A stretch of 64,000 nucleotides of DNA, taken from assembly GCA_021827985.1 (NCBI GenBank), contig JAKATL010000008.1, positions 1-64,000 of the forward strand, read 5' to 3'. Below the pieces are notes generated by a model that saw only the letters and a program-made list of their open reading frames with translations, was not told where the DNA came from and did not search any database. Shown one piece after another: positions 8,440 to 15,412 of the stretch. Positions within the stretch are counted from its first letter, which is position 1. Each line of letters opens with the position of its first letter. Position numbers and translations under genes: made by a program. This stretch comes from a bacterium. GTDB lineage: Bacteria; Chloroflexota; Dormibacteria; Aeolococcales; Bog-877.

Positions 8440-9054
8440 TCAGTCGAGCAATGGGACGAAGCGGCAGAGCCCCAGCTCCTCCCGCTGCCACCCCCCACCG
8501 ACACCACGGCGAAGACGCACCAGCTCCTGCTCCTCCGGGGCCCCCAGCGGGGCCAGGATGGTGCCCCCCGCGGCCACCTGCCCCAGCAGCGCCTCCGGCA
8601 CCGTCTCGGTGGCGGCGGAGATCACCACGGCCTGGAAGGGAGCGCGGTCTTCGGCCCCCCGGCGGCCATCCTGGCAGCGGACTTCAACGTTCCCGACCCC
8701 GGCCCGGCTGAGGTTGTGCCGAGCGATCGCGGCCAGCTCAGGGATCAGCTCCAGGGTCACCACCTCCAGGGCTCCTGCGGCGCGCAGCACCGCGGCCATG
8801 TAGCCGCTGCCGGCCCCCACCTCCAGCACCCTCGCCCCGGAGAGGGGAAGCAGCGCCGCCACCATGGCCCCCACCATCTCGGGCTGAGAGCAGGTCTGCC
8901 CGAAGCCTATGGCCAGAGGCCGGTTCTGGTAGGCAAACGGCCGAACAAGGGCCGGTAGGAAGAGCTCCCGCCGGACCCGCCGGAGCGCCACCCCCGCCGC
9001 CGGAACCAGGGCGGGCGCGAGCCGTCCCCAGAGCTCCTCGCGCTCCTCCCTCAG
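8440..9054 (-). CDS. pcm: Protein-L-isoaspartate O-methyltransferase
   Basis: A SAM-dependent repair enzyme that methylates isoaspartyl residues in damaged proteins. Seen: the family pattern RRELFLP...YQNRPLAIGFGQTCSQPEMVG, then the SAM motif VLEVGAGSGYMAA, then VTLELIPELA, and the C-terminal segment GTILAPLGAPEEQELVRLRR. The start is problematic. There is no ATG, GTG or TTG upstream of the conserved N-terminal helix; the closest GTG (8991) would leave only about eight residues before RRELFLP. A CTG at 9054 overlaps the stop of the preceding lipoprotein gene (CTGA) and gives a normal-length protein of 204 residues, so I place the start there. Last member of the gcv-pyrE run. Confidence 0.88.
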   Translation of the reverse strand: MREEREELWGRLAPALVPAAGVALRRVRRELFLPALVRPFAYQNRPLAIGFGQTCSQPEMVGAMVAALLPLSGARVLEVGAGSGYMAAVLRAAGALEVVTLELIPELAAIARHNLSRAGVGNVEVRCQDGRRGAEDRAPFQAVVISAATETVPEALLGQVAAGGTILAPLGAPEEQELVRLRRGVGGGWQREELGLCRFVPLLD

Positions 9055-9764
9055 CCGGCGCTCAGGATCTGGAGGCAGTGGTTGACGTCCTCGCTGTACA
9101 GGTCGGTCGGCACCCGGGCCGGGACCGCGCCCCGGCCCACGGGCATGAAGAAACCGTACTGGGGGGAGGGGTTGACCAGCGCCAGTGGGATCCCCTGTCG
9201 CACCGGAGGGAAGACCGCCAGCAACCAGACCGCGGCCCCGGGGTTCACGTCCGCCGAGCAGAGGTCCAGCCGGTTGCTGGAGAGGACCAGCACGGGCCGG
9301 ATCGGGTCGTAGTAGCTGAGCTGCACCTGGCCCCGCGCCCCGGGGGGCACGAGGTGAGCGGTGCCGCCATTGGCGGCGGTGGTCTCCAGAACCGTCTGAG
9401 TGAGGCCCACGCCGCAGGTGGACGCCCCTGGGTTCCGGGCCAGGGCCACCACCTCCAGGAGTGGTCCCAGCCCCGCCAGCTGGCGAGCGTCCCGCGCCTC
9501 CGCGCCGGAGAGGAGGGGGAGGATGTCTGCCAGCGGCACCGGCCGGCTGTAGTAGAAGGCGATGCTGCTGTGATCCACGTAGAAGCCGCCGTCCGGGCTG
9601 CAGGCGGCGCTTCCCTGGCTCAGCGGCCGCGCCTGGGAGCTGACGGGGAGCTGGCTGGTGAGAGCCCGCTGGGCGCCCGCGGCGCTGGTCACCCCGGCTC
9701 CGCACGCCGAGAGGGCGAGGGCCAGCAGGGCCAGCGCCCCGACCGCCTTTCGGGCCGAGGCCAC
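9051..9764 (-). CDS. Predicted lipoprotein, unknown function
   Basis: A 237-residue secreted lipoprotein. The N-terminus VASARKAVGALALLALALSAC is a textbook lipoprotein signal peptide with lipobox LSAC, so the mature protein would start at Cys and be anchored to the outer face of the cytoplasmic membrane. The mature part has several Cys residues and no family I recognise. The GTG at 9764 starts 2 bases after the pyrE stop, which rejects the much longer open frame. A conserved-looking motif SYYDPIRPVLVLSSNRLDLC sits mid-protein. Its place between pyrE and pcm says nothing specific about function. Confidence 0.82.
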   Translation of the reverse strand: MASARKAVGALALLALALSACGAGVTSAAGAQRALTSQLPVSSQARPLSQGSAACSPDGGFYVDHSSIAFYYSRPVPLADILPLLSGAEARDARQLAGLGPLLEVVALARNPGASTCGVGLTQTVLETTAANGGTAHLVPPGARGQVQLSYYDPIRPVLVLSSNRLDLCSADVNPGAAVWLLAVFPPVRQGIPLALVNPSPQYGFFMPVGRGAVPARVPTDLYSEDVNHCLQILSAG

Positions 9765-9766
9765 GG

Positions 9767-10351
9767 CTACCGCCCAGGACCCGGGGAGGGAGAGTCGGCG
9801 AGAAGCTCCGAGCGGGTGAAGATGGCTCGCAGCCGATGTCCGGCGGCCTCCACCCGCTCCCTGCCCCCCTCCTCTCGGTCCAGCAGGGTGTAGAGGCACA
9901 CGACCCGGGCGCCGGCGGCCTGCACCCGCTCCGCCGCGTCGAGGAGCGAGCCTCCACTGGTGAGGGCGTCGTCGACGACGGCCACCGGCTGGCCCGCGGT
10001 GGGGGGAGGGCCGGCGAACTCCCCGCCCACCCCGTGCTCCTTGGTGCCCTTGCGGACGATGAAGGCCCCCACCCGCGGGCCCTGGTCCAGGGCGCTGCAG
10101 AGGGCCACCGCGGTGACCATGGGGTCGGCGCCCAGGGTGGGCCCGCAGACCGCCTCGGCACCATCCTCGCGGGCGAACTCCAGGAGGGTCCGCCCCACGA
10201 GGAGGGACCCCATCGGGTCCAGGGTCACCAGCCGGCCGTCGAAGTAGTAGGGGCTGCGACGGCCGCTGGTCAGAAGGAAGTCGCCCACTCTGAAGGCCCG
10301 GTCCAGCATCAGCCGGAGAAGCGTCTCGCGCTCCTCAACGCTGAGCGGCAT
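9767..10351 (-). CDS. pyrE: Orotate phosphoribosyltransferase
   Basis: A 194-residue type I phosphoribosyltransferase: orotate + PRPP to OMP, step 5 of UMP synthesis. Seen: TSGRRSPYYFDGR near the N-terminus; the catalytic Lys loop VRKGTKEHG; and the PRPP-binding loop VVDDALTSGGSLLDA (consensus often DVxTTGGS). The start codon shares one base with the gcvPB stop (TGATG), so translation is coupled to the glycine cleavage genes. Glycine cleavage supplies one-carbon units to purine and thymidylate synthesis, which gives the neighbourhood some logic. No other pyr genes are nearby. Confidence 0.93.
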   Translation of the reverse strand: MPLSVEERETLLRLMLDRAFRVGDFLLTSGRRSPYYFDGRLVTLDPMGSLLVGRTLLEFAREDGAEAVCGPTLGADPMVTAVALCSALDQGPRVGAFIVRKGTKEHGVGGEFAGPPPTAGQPVAVVDDALTSGGSLLDAAERVQAAGARVVCLYTLLDREEGGRERVEAAGHRLRAIFTRSELLADSPSPGPGR

Positions 10352-11835
10352 CAGCCGCCGGTCTGGGGCCGCCAGCGCAGCACCAGCTGGCGCGCCGCTC
10401 GCACCTCGTCCACCCGCCCCACCGGCGCCTGGTGGGGCGCCGAGAGCAGGACCTCGGGGTCGCGTCCCCCCTCCTCGACGATCAGGCGCACGATCTCCGC
10501 CAGGTCGTCCAGGGAGCGCTTGGACTCGGTCTCAGTGACCTCGAACATCATCGCCTCGGGGACGGTGATGGGGAAGTAGACGGTGGGCGGGTGGACCCCG
10601 TAGTCGATCATCCGCTTGGCGATGTCCAGGGCCCTCAGCTCCGGGTGGGCCGAGCGCTTGGGGGTGGCCACGAACTCGTGGAAGGTGTCGGTCTCCAGCT
10701 GGGTGGGCAGCACCTGGCGAAGTCGGGAGCGCAGGTAGCGGCTGTTGAGCACCGCATCCCGGGCGACCTCCCCGATCTCGTTCCCATAGGCCAGGATGTA
10801 GGCGTAGGCGCGGACCAGCATGCCGAAGTTGCCGAAGTAGGAGCGGACCTTGCCCACGCTCTGGGGGAGGTCGGAGTCGAGGAGGTAGCCGTCCTCCTGG
10901 CGGCGGATCCGGGGGACGGGGAGGTAGGGCTCCAGCTCGGCCCGCACCCCCACCGGACCGGCACCGGGCCCACCGCCCCCATGGGGGGTGGAGAAAGTCT
11001 TGTGGAGGTTGAGGTGGACCACGTCGAAGCCCATGTCCCCGGGCCGGGCCACTCCCACCAGGGCGTTCAGGTTGGCGCCGTCGTAGTAGACGAGGGCTCC
11101 CGCATGGTGAGCCATCTCCGCCATCTCCTCGATCGAGCGCTCGAAGATTCCCAGGGTGTTGGGGTTGGTGAGCATCACCGCCGCCACCTCGGGGCCGAGC
11201 TTGGTTCGGAGGTCCCCCAGGTCCACCGTGCCGTCGGCCGAGCTGGCCACCGTCGCCACCTGGAAACCGAGCTGGGCGGCGCTCGCCGGGTTGGTTCCGT
11301 GGGCGGTGTCCGGCACGATCACCTTGGTCCGAGAGTGGTCTCCCCGGCTGCGGTGGTGCGCCTGGATCATGCGGAGTCCGGTCCACTCGCCATGGGCCCC
11401 CGCGGCCGGCTGCAGCGAGACGGCGTCCATCCCGGTGATCTCGCAGAGGAGGCGCTCCAGCCTCCACATCAGCTCCAGCGCCCCCTGGATCGAGTCCACC
11501 GGCTGCCAGGGATGCAGGTCGGCGAACCCCGGGAGTGCCGCCACCCGCTCGTTGATGGCGGGGTTGTGCTTCATGGTGCACGACCCCAGGGGGTAGCCCC
11601 CCTCCTGCAGGTTGTGGTTGCGCCGCGCCAGCCGGCCGAAGTGCCGGGCCAGGTCCGGCTCACTCACCTGGGGTATGCGGGCGGGGACGCGGCGGCGCCA
11701 GCGCTCCGGGATGCCGTCCTCCGCGGCCGGGCCGGGCACCCCCGCCGACGGCAGCCTTGGGCCGGACCCGGCCTCCTTGGCGATCTCGAAAACCAGGGGC
11801 TCCTCTCCGGACCACGTCGGCTCCGGCCTGCTCAC
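10351..11835 (-). CDS. gcvPB: Glycine dehydrogenase (decarboxylating) subunit 2, P-protein beta
   Basis: The 494-residue PLP-carrying half of the split P-protein, which decarboxylates glycine and passes the aminomethyl group to lipoyl-GcvH. Seen: the N-terminal YPLGSCTMKHNP; LQPAAGAHGEWTG; DTAHGTNPASAA; VMLTNPNTLGIFE; and the PLP-lysine segment HLNLHKTFSTPHGGGGPG (Lys in NLHKT). The start GTG at 11835 overlaps the gcvPA stop (GTGA). The two-subunit P-protein is the form found in Firmicutes, Thermotogae, Chloroflexi and archaea, rather than the single chain of proteobacteria and most actinobacteria. Confidence 0.95.
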   Translation of the reverse strand: MSRPEPTWSGEEPLVFEIAKEAGSGPRLPSAGVPGPAAEDGIPERWRRRVPARIPQVSEPDLARHFGRLARRNHNLQEGGYPLGSCTMKHNPAINERVAALPGFADLHPWQPVDSIQGALELMWRLERLLCEITGMDAVSLQPAAGAHGEWTGLRMIQAHHRSRGDHSRTKVIVPDTAHGTNPASAAQLGFQVATVASSADGTVDLGDLRTKLGPEVAAVMLTNPNTLGIFERSIEEMAEMAHHAGALVYYDGANLNALVGVARPGDMGFDVVHLNLHKTFSTPHGGGGPGAGPVGVRAELEPYLPVPRIRRQEDGYLLDSDLPQSVGKVRSYFGNFGMLVRAYAYILAYGNEIGEVARDAVLNSRYLRSRLRQVLPTQLETDTFHEFVATPKRSAHPELRALDIAKRMIDYGVHPPTVYFPITVPEAMMFEVTETESKRSLDDLAEIVRLIVEEGGRDPEVLLSAPHQAPVGRVDEVRAARQLVLRWRPQTGG

Positions 11836-13187
11836 GCCATCACCTCGGCCGGACGGGCCTCCTGGACCACGCCGAGCAGTGCGGCCCGGTAGCGATCGAT
11901 GGCCCCCGGCGAGGACATCTCGGTGGCGCAGATCAGGATCCGGTTCCCCTCCAGGGGATGTCCGGCGAGGATGCCCTCCTCCGCGAGACGGCGGCAGACC
12001 TCCGCCCCGGGCAGCGGCGTCTCCAGGACGAACTCCCAAAGGAACTCTCCGGGGAGGGGAAGCCGGCAGCCCGGAAGCTCGGAGAGGAGCTGGGCCAGCC
12101 GGTGGGCCCGCCGGTAGGAGATGTCGGCCACCTGGCGGAGGCCGGCTGAGCCCATCTTGGCGAGATAGGCGGTCGCCGCCAGCGCCATGAGTGCGTGGTT
12201 GGTGCAGATGTTGGAGGTCGCCCGCTCCCTGCGGATGTGCTGCTCGCGAGTCTGCAGCGTGAGGGTGTAGGCCCGGCCTCCCCGGCTGTCCACGGTGAGG
12301 CCGACAAGCCGCCCGGGCATGCGTCGCACCAGCTCCTGCCGGCAGGCCAGCAGCCCGACGGTGGGCCCCCCCAGCTGCGGGGGGATCCCCAGCTGCTGGC
12401 CGTCCCCGGCAGCGAGGTCCGCGCCCTCGGCTCCTGGAGGCTGGACCACGGCGGCGGCCACCGGGTCCGCAGCCACGAGGCCGAGGGCACCCTTCGCATG
12501 GGCCAAACCCATCAGCTCCGCCACCGGCTCCAGCTGGCCGAAGAAATTGGGCTGGGGGACCGCCAGCACGGCGGCCGACGAGGCGGCCAGCGCCGCCTCG
12601 GCCGCGCCGAGATCTGTCGTGCCCCGCGCGGAGGCGGGAAGCAGCTCCAGCTCCGCACCCCGGCCGTCCGCGTAGGTCTGCAGCACGCGAAGGGTCTCCG
12701 GGTGCAGCGTCGAGGCGGCCAGGATCCGGGGTCGCCCAGTGTGGGCCACCGCCAGGAGAGTCCCCTCGGCCACCGCCGTGGCACCGTCGTACATGGAGGC
12801 GTTGGCCACATCCAGGTCGTACAACTCCGCCACCATCGACTGGAACTCGAAGATGGTCTGCAGGTATCCCTGGCTGGCCTCCGCCTGGTAGGGCGTGTAG
12901 GCGGTGTAGAACTCCGGGCGGGCGATGGTGGCCAGTACGACGGCCGGGATGAAGCGGGAGTAGATCCCCGCGCCCAGGAAGCAATCCCACCTCGCCAGCT
13001 CTCGGTTGCGGCGTGCCAGCCGCTCCAACTCGGCCGCCAGCTCCGGCTCGCTCAGCGGTTCGGGCAGCTCGAGACGGCGGCCCAGGAGGTGGCGCGGAAC
13101 CTCGCGGAACAGCTCGTCCACCGAACGGGCGCCGATCTCGGCCAGCATCTCGGCGCGCTCAGTCTCGGTGTTGGGCAGGTAGGCCAT
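11832..13187 (-). CDS. gcvPA: Glycine dehydrogenase (decarboxylating) subunit 1, P-protein alpha
   Basis: The 451-residue partner of GcvPB. Seen: the N-terminal MAYLPNTETERAEMLAEIG typical of the alpha subunit; FLGAGIYSRFIPAVV; EFYTAYTPYQAEASQGYLQTI; and YDGATAVAEG. It lacks the PLP lysine, as expected for this subunit. The enzyme is cytoplasmic, in complex with GcvPB, GcvH, GcvT and lipoamide dehydrogenase; no lpd gene lies in the window. There are 38 bases between the gcvH stop and this start. Confidence 0.95.
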   Translation of the reverse strand: MAYLPNTETERAEMLAEIGARSVDELFREVPRHLLGRRLELPEPLSEPELAAELERLARRNRELARWDCFLGAGIYSRFIPAVVLATIARPEFYTAYTPYQAEASQGYLQTIFEFQSMVAELYDLDVANASMYDGATAVAEGTLLAVAHTGRPRILAASTLHPETLRVLQTYADGRGAELELLPASARGTTDLGAAEAALAASSAAVLAVPQPNFFGQLEPVAELMGLAHAKGALGLVAADPVAAAVVQPPGAEGADLAAGDGQQLGIPPQLGGPTVGLLACRQELVRRMPGRLVGLTVDSRGGRAYTLTLQTREQHIRRERATSNICTNHALMALAATAYLAKMGSAGLRQVADISYRRAHRLAQLLSELPGCRLPLPGEFLWEFVLETPLPGAEVCRRLAEEGILAGHPLEGNRILICATEMSSPGAIDRYRAALLGVVQEARPAEVMA

Positions 13188-13225
13188 GACCGTTCCTCAG
13201 AACTTCAAGCTTCGGATGGCGGCGC

Positions 13226-13615
13226 TCAGTGCGAGTCGCTCTCCGCGAAAGCATCGTACGCCTGGGGGTCGAGAAGGCCGGCCGGGATCTCGCCCTCCAG
13301 CCGCACTCGGAGGAGCCAGCCAGCGCCCTGGGCGTCCTGGTTGACCACCTCCGGAGCGGACACCGCCGCCTGGTTCACCTCCAAGATCTCGCCGCTGACC
13401 GGGGAGTAGAGGTCGCTGGCGGCCTTGACCGACTCCACGGCGCCGAAGCGCTGGCCCGCGGTGAGGTGCGCCCCGGCCGACGGGAGCTCCAGGAATATGA
13501 CGTCGCCGAGCTGGGCTTGGGCGTGGTCAGTGATGCCGATCACCGCCTCCCCCGCCCCCTCGGGGCGCACCCACTCGTGGGTCTTGGTGAAGCGGACAGG
13601 GCTGGGGTCAGACAC
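13226..13615 (-). CDS. gcvH: Glycine cleavage system H protein
   Basis: A 129-residue lipoyl carrier that shuttles the aminomethyl group between P- and T-proteins. Seen: FTKTHEWVRPEG; GITDHAQAQLGDVIFLELP; and the lipoylation site ESVKAASDLYSPVSGEI, with the Lys modified. Length and motif order are standard. It sits in the operon between gcvT and gcvPA. Confidence 0.96.
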   Translation of the reverse strand: MSDPSPVRFTKTHEWVRPEGAGEAVIGITDHAQAQLGDVIFLELPSAGAHLTAGQRFGAVESVKAASDLYSPVSGEILEVNQAAVSAPEVVNQDAQGAGWLLRVRLEGEIPAGLLDPQAYDAFAESDSH

Positions 13616-13651
13616 AGGGGCACCTCCTCTCGACTCTGAGACGCTGGACGC

Positions 13652-14752
13652 TCACGTGGGCCGGCGATAGAACGGCAGCGCCACCACCTGGGCCGGGCCC
13701 CTCTCGGCCGGGTCGGCGCGCAGCGCCACCTCGACCTCGCTGCCTTTGGGGGCCGAGCCAGGCCGGACGTAACCCATGGCGATGCCAGCTCCCACCGAGA
13801 AGCCGTAGCTGCCGCTGGTGACCTCGCCTATGGGCTGGCCAGCTGCCAGGATCGCCTGGTGGGGCCGGGGGATCCCCCGCCCCAGGAGGCGGAGGCCGAT
13901 GAACGAGAGCTGGGGCTCGGCCTTGGCCCGGACCAACGCCTCCCGGCCGACGAACTCCCCCTTGTCCAGCTTCACCACCCAGCCCAGCCCGGCGCTGATG
14001 GGCTCTCGCTCCAGGGTGATGTCCTGACCGTACAGCCGAAAGCCAGCCTCCAGCCGCAGGGTGTCCCGGGCTCCCAGCCCGGCGGGCAGCAACCCGCGGC
14101 TCCGGCCGTGATCCAGGATGCCCTGGAAGAGCCCCTCGGCCGCCGCCCGGTCGCAGTACAGCTCGAAGCCGTCCTCCCCGGTGTAGCCGGTGCGGGAGAG
14201 TCGCACCGGCACCCCGAGCACGCGACCAGGCCGATGGTGGTAGTAGGAGATCGATCCCAGCTCTGTGCCTTCGGCGAGCGGAGCGAGGATCTGGAGCGAG
14301 AGTGGCCCCTGCAGCGCCAGCAGGCAGGTCTGGTCCGACTGGTCTTCCAACTCGACCCCGGACGGCGGCAGCTGCCGCCCCATCCACTCCAGATCGTCAT
14401 CGTGGCGTGCCGCGTTGACCACACACATGTAGTCGCCGGGGTCGCGGTACACCAGCAGGTCGTCGACGATGCCTCCGTCCTCCCGGCACATCACGGTGTA
14501 CAGCGCCTGACCGACCTCGAGCTTGCCGACGTCGTTGGTCACCAGCCGCTGGAGGTAGGCCAGGGCGCCCAGGCCGCCCACCCGGACCTCGCCCATGTGG
14601 GAGACGTCAAAGAGCCCGGCGCGCTCCCGAACTGCCTGGTGCTCATCGCGGATGCTGCTGTACTGGAGCGGCATCTGGTAGCCGGCGAAGGGCACCATCC
14701 TGGCTCCCAGCCGGCGGTGCAGGGCACCCAGTGGCACCTCCCTTTCGCTCAC
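13652..14752 (-). CDS. gcvT: Aminomethyltransferase (glycine cleavage T protein)
   Basis: A 366-residue tetrahydrofolate-dependent enzyme that releases ammonia from the aminomethyl-lipoyl arm and forms 5,10-methylene-THF. Seen: GARMVPFAGYQMPLQYSSIRDEH; RAGLFDVSHMGEV; the catalytic-Asp region LQRLVTNDVGKL; SRTGYTGEDGFELYC; and the C-terminal barrel segment GEVTSGSYGFSVGAGIAMGYV. The start GTG at 14752 overlaps the upstream sigma-like gene (GTGA). First classical gene of the gcvT-H-PA-PB operon. No glycine riboswitch is visible ahead of it, since the preceding gene abuts it. Confidence 0.95.
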   Translation of the reverse strand: MSEREVPLGALHRRLGARMVPFAGYQMPLQYSSIRDEHQAVRERAGLFDVSHMGEVRVGGLGALAYLQRLVTNDVGKLEVGQALYTVMCREDGGIVDDLLVYRDPGDYMCVVNAARHDDDLEWMGRQLPPSGVELEDQSDQTCLLALQGPLSLQILAPLAEGTELGSISYYHHRPGRVLGVPVRLSRTGYTGEDGFELYCDRAAAEGLFQGILDHGRSRGLLPAGLGARDTLRLEAGFRLYGQDITLEREPISAGLGWVVKLDKGEFVGREALVRAKAEPQLSFIGLRLLGRGIPRPHQAILAAGQPIGEVTSGSYGFSVGAGIAMGYVRPGSAPKGSEVEVALRADPAERGPAQVVALPFYRRPT

Positions 14753-15357
14753 TCTGGATCCTCCAACGCGCCCAGGACTTCCGCCATCTCCCGATCGTAC
14801 TGAAGGCGGGCCTCGTCCACCGCCCTCCGGAGCTGGGCGGTTCGGTCCACCGTCCAGCCCAGGTGAGCGGCGAGTTCCAGGTCCGAGGCCGGACGGCCCA
14901 GCTCCGCTTCCAGGGCCACCGCCGCCAGCGCCAACCGCTCCCCGTCCTCAGCCCATCGGCGGTCGGCGTCCCTGGCTGCCTGCGCCTCGAGCAACGCCCC
15001 GCGCACGGTGTCGGCGACGGCCTGCCGAACCGCCTCCTGGAACTCCCGGGGCGAGATCTGTGGGTGGGGCGCCAAGCCCTGGACCACCTTCAGCAGGGCG
15101 GTGGTTCCGTCCTGGAAGAGGTCGCCGGCGTCCTGCCCCTCGTCCCGCCGGGCCACTTCCTCGAGGACCAGCCAGAGGTGGTGTTGGGCGAGGAGCCGAC
15201 GCGGGCGGGCGTCCAGCCCCTGCTCAGAGACCTCGGCCAGGAGCGCCGCCACCTCCACGTCCGGCAGCCTCGGGTGCTCAGCCACCAGCTCGCGCAACCG
15301 GACCATCTCCCGGTCCGGCCCCTCCTCCGACGGCTCCCGCGAGGAAGGCGCTCCCAC
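14749..15357 (-). CDS. Degenerate sigma-70-like protein heading the gcv operon
   Basis: A 202-residue helical protein that resembles sigma-70 regions 2-3 without clear catalytic-quality motifs. LLAQHHLWLVLEEVARRDEGQDAGDLFQDGTTALLKVVQGL lines up with region 2 (NLRLV...GxxxxDLIQEGxxGLxxAVxxF), but the aromatic DNA-melting residues and the basic region 2.4 helix are not evident. VALEAELGRPASDLELAAHLGWTVDRTAQLR looks like region 3 (ELGRxPTxxELAxxLG). No region 4 is seen. The GTG at 15357 is chosen because a -10-like TATACT lies 7 bases upstream, as for other leaderless genes here. It overlaps gcvT by 4 bases. Function unknown; a sigma factor, anti-sigma or degenerate relative are all possible. 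Confidence 0.7.
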   Translation of the reverse strand: MGAPSSREPSEEGPDREMVRLRELVAEHPRLPDVEVAALLAEVSEQGLDARPRRLLAQHHLWLVLEEVARRDEGQDAGDLFQDGTTALLKVVQGLAPHPQISPREFQEAVRQAVADTVRGALLEAQAARDADRRWAEDGERLALAAVALEAELGRPASDLELAAHLGWTVDRTAQLRRAVDEARLQYDREMAEVLGALEDPE

Positions 15358-15364
15358 GTCCTGG

Positions 15365-15370
15365 AGTATA
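15365..15370 (-). promoter_or_regulatory. -10 box of a leaderless promoter (sigma-like / gcv operon)
   Basis: TATACT on the minus strand, 7 bases before the GTG at 15357, would place the transcription start at or next to the start codon. It is divergent from the zwf promoter about 30 bases away. Confidence 0.6.
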
Positions 15371-15400
15371 GGCGCGAGCCGGCCTGCCCCCCAGCCTCGG

Positions 15401-15406
15401 TACACT
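15401..15406 (+). promoter_or_regulatory. -10 box of a leaderless promoter (zwf)
   Basis: TACACT followed by exactly 6 bases and the GTG start of zwf at 15413. There is no room for a ribosome-binding site. Confidence 0.6.
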
Positions 15407-15412
15407 CGGGCG

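Noticed and set aside
10432-13409. Long plus-strand frames across the glycine cleavage genes
   Set aside because: They are mirror frames of gcvPA and gcvPB, rich in Gly, His and Val, with no recognisable domain.
13616-13651. Glycine riboswitch ahead of the gcv genes
   Set aside because: The gaps in the operon are 35-40 bases and the first gene is leaderless or overlapped, so there is no room for the aptamers.
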